DNA of 64,000 nucleotides, taken from assembly GCF_000013445.1 (NCBI RefSeq), contig NC_007796.1, positions 2,578,936-2,642,935 of the forward strand. The letters are read 5' to 3'. Source of the DNA: Methanospirillum hungatei JF-1 (GTDB lineage: Archaea; Halobacteriota; Methanomicrobia; Methanomicrobiales; Methanospirillaceae). Positions 44,863-53,280 of this stretch are shown here, piece after piece. The position numbers and the translations under genes were made by a program. Each line of letters begins with the position of its first letter. The first letter of the stretch is position 1. The notes beneath the pieces are model-generated. The model worked only from the letters and a program-made list of their open reading frames with translations. It made no database searches and was not told where the DNA came from.

Positions 44863-45270
44863 ATGACCACTATTCAGATACCCAATGAAAAACCCTGGAT
44901 AATAAAAGACCAGCGGATCTCATTCCAAGGACCAGGAAATCTGATAAGAGGAGCAGAAACCTGCATGTATATGTCACTGTCGGATTCTGTTATGCATCTA
45001 TGCACATCTATGCACGAGCTATGCACACAAACGTGCATAACAAAGAAGGTCATGGTTCAGATGTTTTCTAAAAATATTGATGTATGTAAAATTTCAATGC
45101 TGCTATGCACTTTTCGGAAGGTGCAAGTACACCTCACTGGAACCATAACGAAGCCCTCTTGTACGATCATGAAAAATGTGCATAGACCCCTACTAAGTTA
45201 TGTAATTTTAGCTATTTTAGAATTTATAGAGATTATTAAGGTTTTTTGCTATGCACACCAGCGTGCATAA
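44863..45270 (+). CDS. Open frame running into the TATGCAC array (135 aa)
   Basis: ATG 44863 has a good ribosome site (AAAGGAG, 44851-44857). The first 33 residues (MTTIQIPNEKPWIIKDQ, then RISFQGPGNLIRGAET) look protein-like. After that the frame is simply translation of the symmetric repeat array (LCTSMHELCTQ). The likely reading is a truncated gene whose 3' part was replaced by the array. Confidence 0.25.
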   Translation: MTTIQIPNEKPWIIKDQRISFQGPGNLIRGAETCMYMSLSDSVMHLCTSMHELCTQTCITKKVMVQMFSKNIDVCKISMLLCTFRKVQVHLTGTITKPSCTIMKNVHRPLLSYVILAILEFIEIIKVFCYAHQRA

Positions 45271-45298
45271 CCGGTGCATAGCTGTGCATAGCATGCAT
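44991..45298. repeat. Mirror-symmetric array of TATGCAC/GTGCATA boxes
   Basis: Ten exact 7-mers: forward at 44999, 45009, 45020, 45104 and 45250; reverse at 45033, 45178, 45263, 45274 and 45284; each array is edged by ATGCAT. The order F F F R - F - R - F R R R is symmetric about 45144.5: four pairs mirror exactly and the fifth within 1 bp. Spacers in each outer block are 3, 4 and 6 bp but differ in sequence, so box positions, not spacers, are conserved. The 10-11 bp steps place the boxes on one helix face. Probably binding sites (iteron- or operator-like). Confidence 0.85.
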
Positions 45299-45537
45299 AC
45301 ACCCCTTACATACTGTGAAAGATACTAAAACCATATTGATACAGAATAGTCCCTACAGAGATCTATGTGAAATGCGGAAAACAGTATCTCCGAATGAACG
45401 AGTAAGTCGAGAAAGTATAGGCTTAAAATATGTTTCATGAAGAGGTTTTGGTGTTTGATTACTATCGACAATTGTCTGATATTTGTCGACCTACACTCCC
45501 ATGTATCTGCTCCATGAAAGTGGCTACCATTCCTATT

Positions 45538-46587
45538 TCATGGCTCGTGATATCGAGCATTTGCCAATTCATAGATTTCAAGTAGAAATTGTTTGAACGG
45601 AACTTCCTCCTTATAAAGCGCAGTCCACAAAAGTTGCAAAACTTGTTCATATGCAAAAAAGAAGTATCGAATTTTCATATCTTTAGATTTTGAAGAGATT
45701 CTCGCTTCATCTTGAACCCTAAATCCTGTTTCTATTCTCCATCGTCGTTTGTATGATGGAATAATCGTATCAAGGTTTATTTCCTCCTGATTGGTAGCAA
45801 ATGCCCAATCAAAAGATTTTTGGGACTTTTTATCAAATATTTGCTTTAAAAGGGCAAGGGTTGTCTCCCCCTTGATGACTGTCATATCTTTGTTTAATTT
45901 AAAGCAGTAGGTTATTTTCTTTTTTTCTGATTCTTTTAACGATTCAAGTTCTTTTTTGATTTTAGAGTCTTTTTTAACGAATATTAGGTATGGAAGTGAT
46001 GCATGGGTAAGAGTTAACATGAGATCCTTACTGTAAAAACCCCGGTTATAGATGCTCAAAATCACTGAGTTAATCAATGGTTTAATTATCGTAAAACACC
46101 ATGCAACCATTTGTGCCATGCAATGGCCTTGCACTACGGGAATCGAGATTAGGGGGATTTTTTCAGGTATATCACTATTTATTATTGAACAAGAAAGAAA
46201 CTTGAATTTGCCTTTAACTGCATGTTCTCCAGTATGACCATGAATCCATAAAGTGTTTATTTCGCCATAAAAATCTTCATCCGTGTAGTCAAAAGCTAAA
46301 ACCACATCTTTATCTTTTAAACCAAACCGAGAACCTACTGTTTGAACCGTATCACGATAGGCCCAAACAATGTCTGATGTTTTCACCTTTTTTATCGCTA
46401 AATGAATACTATCTGCTCTATTGCCAACAGTTTCAAGATATGAATTTGCTACCGCTGCTTTAAGCAAATCACGATTGTACTGAAATCCGGACAATCCTTT
46501 TGCAGGGTACTCAATATTTAGTGCACGATCAACAAAAATATCCAATGTTTTTAGAGTTCTAAATAACCTACTCTGATTCAGAGTCAT
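45538..46587 (-). CDS. DDE transposase (IS4-like, ISH3 type)
   Basis: 349 aa, intact. Catalytic region: AFDYTDEDFYGE (first Asp), ILSIYNRGFYSKDLM (second Asp replaced by Asn in this spelling, the usual D-R-G-F-Y motif reads NRGFY), and YKRRWRIETGFRVQDE with the Glu of the YREK-like motif. Family placement is by resemblance. Its ATG overlaps the stop of a small DUF2080-type gene. AT-rich relative to the chromosome. The NRGFY variant could impair catalysis. Confidence 0.8.
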   Translation of the reverse strand: MTLNQSRLFRTLKTLDIFVDRALNIEYPAKGLSGFQYNRDLLKAAVANSYLETVGNRADSIHLAIKKVKTSDIVWAYRDTVQTVGSRFGLKDKDVVLAFDYTDEDFYGEINTLWIHGHTGEHAVKGKFKFLSCSIINSDIPEKIPLISIPVVQGHCMAQMVAWCFTIIKPLINSVILSIYNRGFYSKDLMLTLTHASLPYLIFVKKDSKIKKELESLKESEKKKITYCFKLNKDMTVIKGETTLALLKQIFDKKSQKSFDWAFATNQEEINLDTIIPSYKRRWRIETGFRVQDEARISSKSKDMKIRYFFFAYEQVLQLLWTALYKEEVPFKQFLLEIYELANARYHEP

Positions 46588-46736
46588 TTTATAACCAAAT
46601 AGACTGTTTTATCGAGATATTCTTTAGGACAATCTACTTTTGCCCCATTCCCAAATTTTGTGACTTTTCTGACCAAGTACCCCTGGATGCCTTCAATTGT
46701 CAATCTGGTAGATGGTTCAATGTCAATGGTTCGCAT
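46584..46736 (-). CDS. DUF2080-type transposon-associated protein
   Basis: Fifty residues from ATG 46736, with the family core LVRKVTKFGNGAKVDCPKEY followed by LDKTVYLVIK. Such AbrB-like small proteins are encoded immediately before archaeal transposases and may repress or assist transposition. Overlaps the transposase start as ATGA. A paired GTATATAC element (46739-46757) just upstream serves as promoter. Confidence 0.75.
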   Translation of the reverse strand: MRTIDIEPSTRLTIEGIQGYLVRKVTKFGNGAKVDCPKEYLDKTVYLVIK

Positions 46737-46777
46737 AGTATATACAAAGTATATACTTTAAGATATTTAAAGTTTCG

Positions 46778-47050
46778 TTGAATGTCGTTGACAAAAAAAT
46801 CACTACAGAAGAAATAGTTCAGTTTCCAATGGATGTATCAGATTCTTTCGGAGATACTGGAAAGATAGTAACTATTATTTGGCATCTCCTAAAAAATAAC
46901 GAGTACTATGATGATCCGTTGTTTCCAAGGAAGAAGGTTCAAACAATGAATAAGGTAATGGTACCCAAGGAAGTATCATTAGAGCAACTTTTAGAAATAA
47001 TTGCAAAAGCGGACATCCTAATCAAAGCACCAGATCCTGATATTTTATGA
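46778..47050 (+). CDS. Hypothetical protein, probably 5'-truncated
   Basis: 90 residues from a TTG with no ribosome site, next to the IS end. Acidic with a C-terminal helix (SLEQLLEIIAKADILIKA). The frame carries no recognised domain. Its 5' part may have been removed by insertion. Confidence 0.35.
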   Translation: MNVVDKKITTEEIVQFPMDVSDSFGDTGKIVTIIWHLLKNNEYYDDPLFPRKKVQTMNKVMVPKEVSLEQLLEIIAKADILIKAPDPDIL

Positions 47051-47100
47051 TTTATCAAATAATTATTTTAAGGAGGTATTTCTTAGAACCATACGGATTT

Positions 47101-47316
47101 TCATAGGAAATATTCTGGCATCAGGTAAAGGCGCCGTTCAATAAAACCCAGGCAATTGAGAAGTAATGCTTTCACTGCCTCGCCATGAGTGACAATATGA
47201 CTACGCTTTTTGGGAATGAGCCGATCGATATATTCACAAATTCCAAGTTTGTCTATTATCCCTGATACTATGCCCAAGTGAGCGATGGTTACATTTGAAT
47301 CAGCAACGATGGACAT
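47101..47316 (-). pseudogene. IS1634-type transposase, N-terminal remnant (right copy)
   Basis: Retains ATG (47316) and 70 codons matching the left copy (ADSNVTIAHLGIVSGIIDK start), then stops at 47101 two codons past the shared region (EYFL). Truncated; lacks the catalytic domain. Confidence 0.75.
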
Positions 47317-47404
47317 TATTCAAGAAGAGTATACAACGTTCTCAGATTTAAATGTTTGTACTAAAAATTAATTTCGTAACACTCGTTGCTGCCGAGTGTC
47401 GGAT
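47108..47404 (-). repeat. Inverted repeat, right copy
   Basis: Reverse complement of the left copy with few differences; outer edge CGAGTGTCGGATG. The terminal hairpin ACACTCG/CGAGTGT is at 47379-47399. Hairpin-ended tips of this kind may be the true transposase recognition ends. Confidence 0.85.
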
Positions 47405-47541
47405 GTAAATTTTATACTCTCTTATTTGTCTCGTTTAACTCCAACAACATAAAAGTCATTGAGATTATCGAAATCAGCGGGAGTATAAAAATTTGTATTT
47501 TGATGGGGGGAACTTTCAATTCTGCAATAATAAAAAAAAGA

Positions 47542-48180
47542 TTACATCTTTTTTCCTACGACTGTATAATTTATAGTCAGAAACTTTGGAATAGCTATTA
47601 ATCTATCTAAACCTCTTCCTAATATATTGAATATAGGAATAGTGATCTCCCGAAAAATCGGAACACGCATTGCATAAAAGCATAAAAATTGAAAAAGACA
47701 GAGAATGGCCCCCCCGTTTTCCAAAATCTCAATTTGAAAGCGGGGTGAAAAAAGCTTTAAAAGGCCGGATTCAGTCCATCGCCAATGATCTCCATGATTA
47801 AACCAAATTCCATGCGTTGATAAGATTACAATACCCCTTGGAGCGAGAACTCGATATATTTCAGATACTAAATTAATGGGATCATCAACATGCTCTAGTG
47901 TTTGAGTGGAGATTACAAGGTTAAATGAATTATTTCGAAATGGCAGGAATTCACCGATGCCATATAAGTCTCCCGCAGAAGTATCAATTCCAATATATTC
48001 TATTGCCCAATCTTTAAAAAGAGGGAGATACGGTTTTTCACCACACCCAAGATCAAGAATACGATATTTCTCGTCTGGCATGAGTGTATTTTGAATTGCA
48101 TATAAAAGTGTTTTTTTTAGGGCAGAAAGCGTAAGATAACTATGCATTCTGATAGAAGGTTGCAAACGGTTAAATTCCAT
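47542..48180 (-). CDS. SAM-dependent methyltransferase
   Basis: 212 aa class I methyltransferase (Methyltransf_11 type): ILDLGCGEKPYLPLF (SAM loop), IGIDTSAGDLYGIGE (acidic end of strand 2) and the STQTLEHVDDP motif. Substrate unknown; neighbours (second methyltransferase, glycosyltransferase, flippase) suggest methylation of a surface glycan. Strongly AT-rich, opposite in direction to the next gene. Confidence 0.83.
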   Translation of the reverse strand: MEFNRLQPSIRMHSYLTLSALKKTLLYAIQNTLMPDEKYRILDLGCGEKPYLPLFKDWAIEYIGIDTSAGDLYGIGEFLPFRNNSFNLVISTQTLEHVDDPINLVSEIYRVLAPRGIVILSTHGIWFNHGDHWRWTESGLLKLFSPRFQIEILENGGAILCLFQFLCFYAMRVPIFREITIPIFNILGRGLDRLIAIPKFLTINYTVVGKKM

Positions 48181-48241
48181 ATGTAATTATTTCCATGTGA
48201 TATTTCAAAAAATATTTTATTATTCGATCTTATTAGTTAAT

Positions 48242-48985
48242 ATGAAATTTGATAATGATGTTTTTGATTATATTTCTGGATCTCAATTTTCAAATGGTGC
48301 ATCAATTAAAATAGCCAAATCGAATGAGATAATATATAATAGGTTTCAATTGATTGAATCACTCTGTGCAAATAAAAATATTATTCATCTTGGATGTGTT
48401 GACCATTTACCTTTAATTAGCAAAAAAATTGAAAAAAATACCTGGTTACATGCAAGATTATGTAAAGTCACAAAAAGATGTCTTGGTATCGATATTAATA
48501 TTGAAGGTATCAATTATCTTAAAGACAAATTGGGTTATAATGATGTAATTTTTGGAGATATTGCCTATGAAAATATTGGTGAAATCCATAATAATTTTTG
48601 GAATTTTTTAGTTATGGGAGAGATTCTTGAACACGTTGATAACCCTTGTTTTTTTCTCCAACAAATACGTGAAAAATATAAAAATAACATAGAAAAATTA
48701 ATAATAACAGTTCCAAATGCTTTTTCATGGCAAAATTTTATAAACGTTTTTTATCATCGTGAACTCATAAATACTGATCACCGATATTGGTTCTCTCCAT
48801 ATACACTCGCAAAAATTCTTTTTAAGGCTGGAATACAAGTAGAAGAATTTTATTTTTGTGACTCGTTTGATAGAGATTATAGAATGAAATTCATCATTAG
48901 TCACCCAAGTATAATATTTCAAAAATTTTTATTCAAAATGTACCCTGCTACTCGATTAACATTATTAATGGTTGCAAAATTATGA
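48242..48985 (+). CDS. SAM-dependent methyltransferase, glycan-type
   Basis: 247 aa from ATG 48242, with a TATA-like AAAAATATTTTATTA about 26 bp before, so a leaderless start. IIHLGCVDHL is a variant SAM loop (GCGxG replaced by GCVDH), followed by CLGIDINIEGINYLK and VMGEILEHVDNP. These features match the methyltransferase type found in archaeal polysaccharide loci. Very AT-rich. Overlaps the glycosyltransferase by 4 bp. Confidence 0.75.
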   Translation: MKFDNDVFDYISGSQFSNGASIKIAKSNEIIYNRFQLIESLCANKNIIHLGCVDHLPLISKKIEKNTWLHARLCKVTKRCLGIDINIEGINYLKDKLGYNDVIFGDIAYENIGEIHNNFWNFLVMGEILEHVDNPCFFLQQIREKYKNNIEKLIITVPNAFSWQNFINVFYHRELINTDHRYWFSPYTLAKILFKAGIQVEEFYFCDSFDRDYRMKFIISHPSIIFQKFLFKMYPATRLTLLMVAKL

Positions 48986-50250
48986 TTGAAAAAATGAATA
49001 GAAATCTGATATTAATAACTGATACCTACCCATTTGGAGCTGTTGCCGAATCATTCCTTGATAAAGAAATACCTTATTTAAGCAGCTTTTTTAATTCTAT
49101 TATAATTGTTCCGCGCAATTTTCCCGCTGAAATTGAAAAAGTTGAAAGAAAAATGCCTGATAATGTAGTGATTGATACATCTTTATTGAAATATTTCACT
49201 AATAAAAAAATAAAACGTATTTTATTCATTAAAATTATTGTGGGATCCATTTTGTTTTATAAGGAAATTTTAAAAAGGCCCAAAATATTTTTTGATATTC
49301 GTGCATTGAAAAAAACCATTTATTATCTTCTGTCAGCTTATCTTGTTAAAAATTGGGTCCTAAACTTCCTTAAACAAAATAACTCCAATTTATCTCAAAC
49401 TTTATTTTATACCTATTGGTTGGGTTCGTCTACGATGGGTGTCAATTTAGTAAAAAAAGATAATAATTTGATAAAAGTAATATCCAGAGCACATCGATAT
49501 GATATATATGAAGATCTATATATTCCGAAATATTTACCATTTAGAAATGAAAGCATGAGTATTAACAGGATTTTTTGCATATCAAATCATGGAATGAAAT
49601 ATATTATCAATCATTATCCATTCTTGAAATCAATATGTAGTATTTCGTATTTAGGTGTAGAAAAACCGGATTTTATTTCCCAACCATCATTCGATAGTAT
49701 ATTTCGAATTGTCAGCTGCTCTTATATTGTTCCAGTAAAACGTATTCATCTTATCATATTGGCCTTAAAAGAATTTGCAAAAAAACGACCTGAATTAAAA
49801 ATTAAATGGACACATATTGGTTATGGCCGTCTTTTTGATCAAATTAAAAAAGAAGCAACCTCTTTATTAAGTAATAATATAATTGCCAATTTTACGGGGT
49901 ATCTTTCCGATAATCTTTTTTATAACTTTTATAAAACTAACCCGATAGACGTTTTCATCAATGTCAGTGCATCAGAAGGGATCCCGGTCTCCATCATGGA
50001 AGCCCAAAGCTTTGGTATTCCTGTTATTGCAACGGCCGTTGGCGGAACACCTGAAATCGTTACAGAAGATGTTGGCATTCTTTTAAGTGAAAATCCATCC
50101 CCGGAGGAAATTGCAAACGCAATCGAATTTTTCATTGATAATCCGGAAATTACTAAACGTATGCGATTAAAGAGTATTGAGAATTGGGAAAAAAACTTTA
50201 ATGCAGTGAAAAATTTCACAGAATTCGCAAAGACTCTAAAAATGATATAA
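48982..50250 (+). CDS. GT4-family glycosyltransferase
   Basis: 422 aa, GT-B fold. N-terminal acceptor domain (1-200), C-terminal donor-binding domain with SCSYIVPVKRIHLI and the GT4 signature SASEGIPVSIMEAQSFGIPV (Glu pair) followed by VGGTPEIV. Transfers a sugar from an activated nucleotide donor to a growing surface glycan. Co-transcribed with the preceding methyltransferase (ATGA overlap). Very AT-rich up to about 49950, after which composition approaches the chromosome. Confidence 0.87.
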   Translation: MIEKMNRNLILITDTYPFGAVAESFLDKEIPYLSSFFNSIIIVPRNFPAEIEKVERKMPDNVVIDTSLLKYFTNKKIKRILFIKIIVGSILFYKEILKRPKIFFDIRALKKTIYYLLSAYLVKNWVLNFLKQNNSNLSQTLFYTYWLGSSTMGVNLVKKDNNLIKVISRAHRYDIYEDLYIPKYLPFRNESMSINRIFCISNHGMKYIINHYPFLKSICSISYLGVEKPDFISQPSFDSIFRIVSCSYIVPVKRIHLIILALKEFAKKRPELKIKWTHIGYGRLFDQIKKEATSLLSNNIIANFTGYLSDNLFYNFYKTNPIDVFINVSASEGIPVSIMEAQSFGIPVIATAVGGTPEIVTEDVGILLSENPSPEEIANAIEFFIDNPEITKRMRLKSIENWEKNFNAVKNFTEFAKTLKMI

Positions 50251-50254
50251 CTGA

Positions 50255-51733
50255 TTATATTTCAAAATGTCTTTTAAGTGCTGTTAAAATATTTCGGAAT
50301 CGTGTATCTGTGATAAATAATTGACTATAATATATAATGCAACTTACCAAAGCGATTATAGAAATAATAAGTGGAGGGATTTTCATTATTTTGAATATTA
50401 ATAATGGAATAAGAAATAAAAATGAGAAAACAACGACTTTTATTATCATATTTAGCGAAGAAGAAATTTTTAATCCAGCATAATGTAAGAAAATTAAGCA
50501 ACCAAAACCATATACTAAAACACCTGAAAATGAAAATAAGGCTATAGCAATATAGATATTCCCCAAAAAGCCTCCTATTAAAAGGGAACTGATTCTTGTG
50601 CTTAAATTCAATATTGTTAAAAAAAAACCCATTCTCAGATTTTCAGTAACAGAAAGAATTGTACTTAAAGGCGAAGAGATGAACCAAAATATTGCCCATA
50701 TCCCGAGTAATTGGGCATATATACCGGCCTCTCCCCAGGTATCACCGAATATCACTGTAAATAAATCCCACCCGGTTATTGTGAGGAGAAGCATTGGAAA
50801 CACACCAATTTTCAATAATACATCGAAAACTTCAGCCATGAGTATTGATAGGGTACCTTTGTGAAAATCTTCTGCTGCTCTCTGAAAAAATACCTGGGCA
50901 ATTGCTCCCCCAATCAGACTCATCGGAGTCTGTAGCACTCTCATACCTAGTGCATAAAATCCCACGATTACCGGAGAGAAAAAGGCAGACAGGAGGAGCA
51001 CGGGTAATTGCCAGGAGATGGTATTCAATAACGCAGATGTACTATCGAGTAATGGGAATTTTTTATACCTCTTTAAACCATAAATCATGCCTTTCCACGA
51101 GATTTTCTCCTTGATATAAGCCCCATCATCCCGCCAGATCTGTCCCCCAAGGATTCCCGTCGAAATAGCCGAACCTGCAAGACTTGCACCGATCAAACTC
51201 CCGCCGGTGGCATACCCGGCAAATCCCGCACCAAGCTGTGCCCCGGTCGAGGTTATTACGCTAGTGACCCGTGCGATAGAGAGCCTTCCGTAATGTCGTG
51301 TCCGGGAATTCCAGTAATTCAGCGCGAGGAACAGTCCACTGATAAAAATAAACGGGGGGATGAGCCACAGGTAAGGTGCGAGATCCCGGGCATTCAGAAG
51401 GGCAAATAAAGCATCCCCTCCCAGTAAAAGGCCGATAGCGGTGAGGCCTGTAATAATTGTCACCATTATGATACAAAGCCCGAGGAGGTTTACTGCATCT
51501 TCATCATCCTTGGGGAGCATGATTGCAAGCTCGTATCGCATACAGGCGATAACACCGATGATCCCCGTGATGGATGTGAAAAGTGCCAATAGACCAAAAG
51601 ATTCAGGACCGTAGAGGCGGGTGAGGAGAGGAGATGCGATAATTCCAATCAGCTGGGCAAAGGCGGTCCCGGTCACCAACGTAAACACATCTTTTGCAAA
51701 GGGAGATGACTTCCTGGGGCGGTCCTGCGACAT
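50255..51733 (-). CDS. Wzx-like oligosaccharide flippase
   Basis: 492 aa, about 13-14 membrane helices of the MOP superfamily (Polysacc_synt). N-terminal FTLVTGTAFAQLIGIIASPLLTRLYGPESFG is typical (first 20 residues are the family start). Moves lipid-linked oligosaccharide across the membrane for surface assembly. Convergent with the glycosyltransferase, 4 bp apart. Confidence 0.87.
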   Translation of the reverse strand: MSQDRPRKSSPFAKDVFTLVTGTAFAQLIGIIASPLLTRLYGPESFGLLALFTSITGIIGVIACMRYELAIMLPKDDEDAVNLLGLCIIMVTIITGLTAIGLLLGGDALFALLNARDLAPYLWLIPPFIFISGLFLALNYWNSRTRHYGRLSIARVTSVITSTGAQLGAGFAGYATGGSLIGASLAGSAISTGILGGQIWRDDGAYIKEKISWKGMIYGLKRYKKFPLLDSTSALLNTISWQLPVLLLSAFFSPVIVGFYALGMRVLQTPMSLIGGAIAQVFFQRAAEDFHKGTLSILMAEVFDVLLKIGVFPMLLLTITGWDLFTVIFGDTWGEAGIYAQLLGIWAIFWFISSPLSTILSVTENLRMGFFLTILNLSTRISSLLIGGFLGNIYIAIALFSFSGVLVYGFGCLIFLHYAGLKISSSLNMIIKVVVFSFLFLIPLLIFKIMKIPPLIISIIALVSCIIYYSQLFITDTRFRNILTALKRHFEI

Positions 51734-52634
51734 GAAATTGATGTAATTATTGAAAATACCGGGGTAATATAATATCGACTAATGGGGGACCGCCATTTTT
51801 TATTTGTGGAATTTTGGGTGAAATGAAGGTGATAGATATATTAACAGATGGAATAACACTACATTTCTCAATACTGGACTAGCATAATTTCCCCCCCCCC
51901 TTCAGCCGGGAATATCCCTGATTACGACAAAGACCTACCTCCATCTCACCACGGGATAGACCGGAGATGACCGCGTGCATGGCCCGAGTCGGGCGGTCGC
52001 GAATACCTCGGAAGCCACGTCCCTGTTCCACAGGGAGATCGGCGAACTGCGAAAAATCCCCCGGACGATCTTGGCTCATCAAACCTCTGGGTCCTCACCA
52101 ACCAGAAGCTCTGGCGCCGAGACTAGGTGTTTCCCGGCGGGATCGCAGAAGCGGAGGTGCCTGATGTGGTCTGAGTGCGAAGACGGAATCAAGACGGAGC
52201 GGAAAGTCTACCTCCTCATGCCGGGTCCCCGGGAAATCATCCACTGACAGTAGAAAAACCATGCAGCCGCCCACCCGGTCCGACTCGAAGACGGGACGCT
52301 CTGGTTCTGTGGGATGGTCGAAGACGACCCCGCCGGCACAGGGGAAGGACCGTGATGCCTTTTGTCTGCATCTCGTACACCCACGACCCTTTCCTCCTCA
52401 GCTGCCAGGTATGCAACGATCTCCAGGTTTGGATGATTTGATACTCTTACCACATTTTCTGCAATACATTTTCGTGAATTATTTTCGGCATTCACAAGCC
52501 CAACCGTGATTACCGTCATTGCTGTGTTTGACTGAACAAGTGTCGTATCAGTGCATCTGAATGATCTCATGGAAACGAGCCCTGATGTCCCATTGCAGGG
52601 TGTACGAGACCTCTTCTGGGCAATATGCAGAATA
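51734..52634. other. Degenerate intergenic stretch
   Basis: Roughly 900 bp with no intact gene. Protein-like scraps appear in changing frames: LFHREIGELRKIPRTILAHQ and then SSNLWVLTNQKLWRRD (plus, 52020-52125), RLEDGTLWFCGMVEDDPAG (plus, about 52284-52350), and NNSRKCIAENVVRVSNHPNL on the minus strand (about 52430-52520). A C10 run lies near 51891-51900. It looks like a decayed gene or genes of unknown type. Confidence 0.45.
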
Positions 52635-53157
52635 TCACCTGAAAACTCTTATATTCAAGATAAAAAGATTAAACCGGAGAAAAGAGAAAAAATCAGGCAA
52701 TTGTACATAATACCATATGATCACCGCAAAGATACCACGGGCAAGCAGACTGCCTTTTGTGAGAACTTCTGGTTCCATGGGGTATGTATCGGAGATTTTT
52801 GTAGTAACGTCCATCGGAAAAAGTTTCAGAGCCTGAATTCGGCAAGATCTTCTTTTAACCTTACCGACCGGCCCCTGACTTCGGATCTCTCTGCCATGAC
52901 ATTCCCAAGTGACACACATATCTAGAGCGATTGACGCAAGGCCGGAGATCTTATGCTCATTTTCCTGTCCGATGCCACAGATAACATTAATTCCGCCACT
53001 TTTGGCAAGCATTCCGACCAGATCCTGAATACTTCTCTTACACATCCGGTAAGCATCCCGTACCCAGAGCATGTCCACAAGACAGATGAGCTCATCACTC
53101 GTTTTACCCTCCTCATTAACATAAGGAATAGCAAGGAACGCAACTTCACGAACCTAG
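52635..53157 (-). pseudogene. Gene remnant of unknown family
   Basis: From just after a TAG at 53158 the frame reads REVAFLAIPYVNEEGKTSDE, LVDMLWVRDAYRMCKRSI and GGINVICGIGQENEHKISG, which looks coding. No start codon precedes the conserved-looking part except an internal GTG at 53078, and the C-terminus becomes low in structure. It could be a short intact gene (147 aa from 53078). Family not recognised. Confidence 0.4.
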
Positions 53158-53280
53158 GACGGGGACCGGCAAATGGCATCACCTGACCATTTATTCTGGT
53201 TTTTGAAGACCTTAGTGGTATCAAATTTATAACTAGGATAAAAGAACAGTACTTTTCTAATCAGACAACTATTCACACAT

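Larger units (their letters stand above)
43885..47404. mobile_element. Nested insertion region bounded by inverted IS1634-type ends
   Basis: Two inverted ~297-bp copies of one transposase 5' end face each other and enclose 2.9 kb with an intact DDE transposase, two short frames of unknown nature, a truncated gene and the TATGCAC array. The left boundary interrupts a decayed IS4-like gene. The structure looks like a collapsed composite transposon or repeated insertions into one hot spot; the order of events is not resolvable here. Confidence 0.55.

Noticed and set aside
44991-45298. CRISPR array
   Set aside because: Units are 7 bp, occur in both orientations and have 3-70 bp spacers; there are no 25-37 bp direct repeats and no cas genes.
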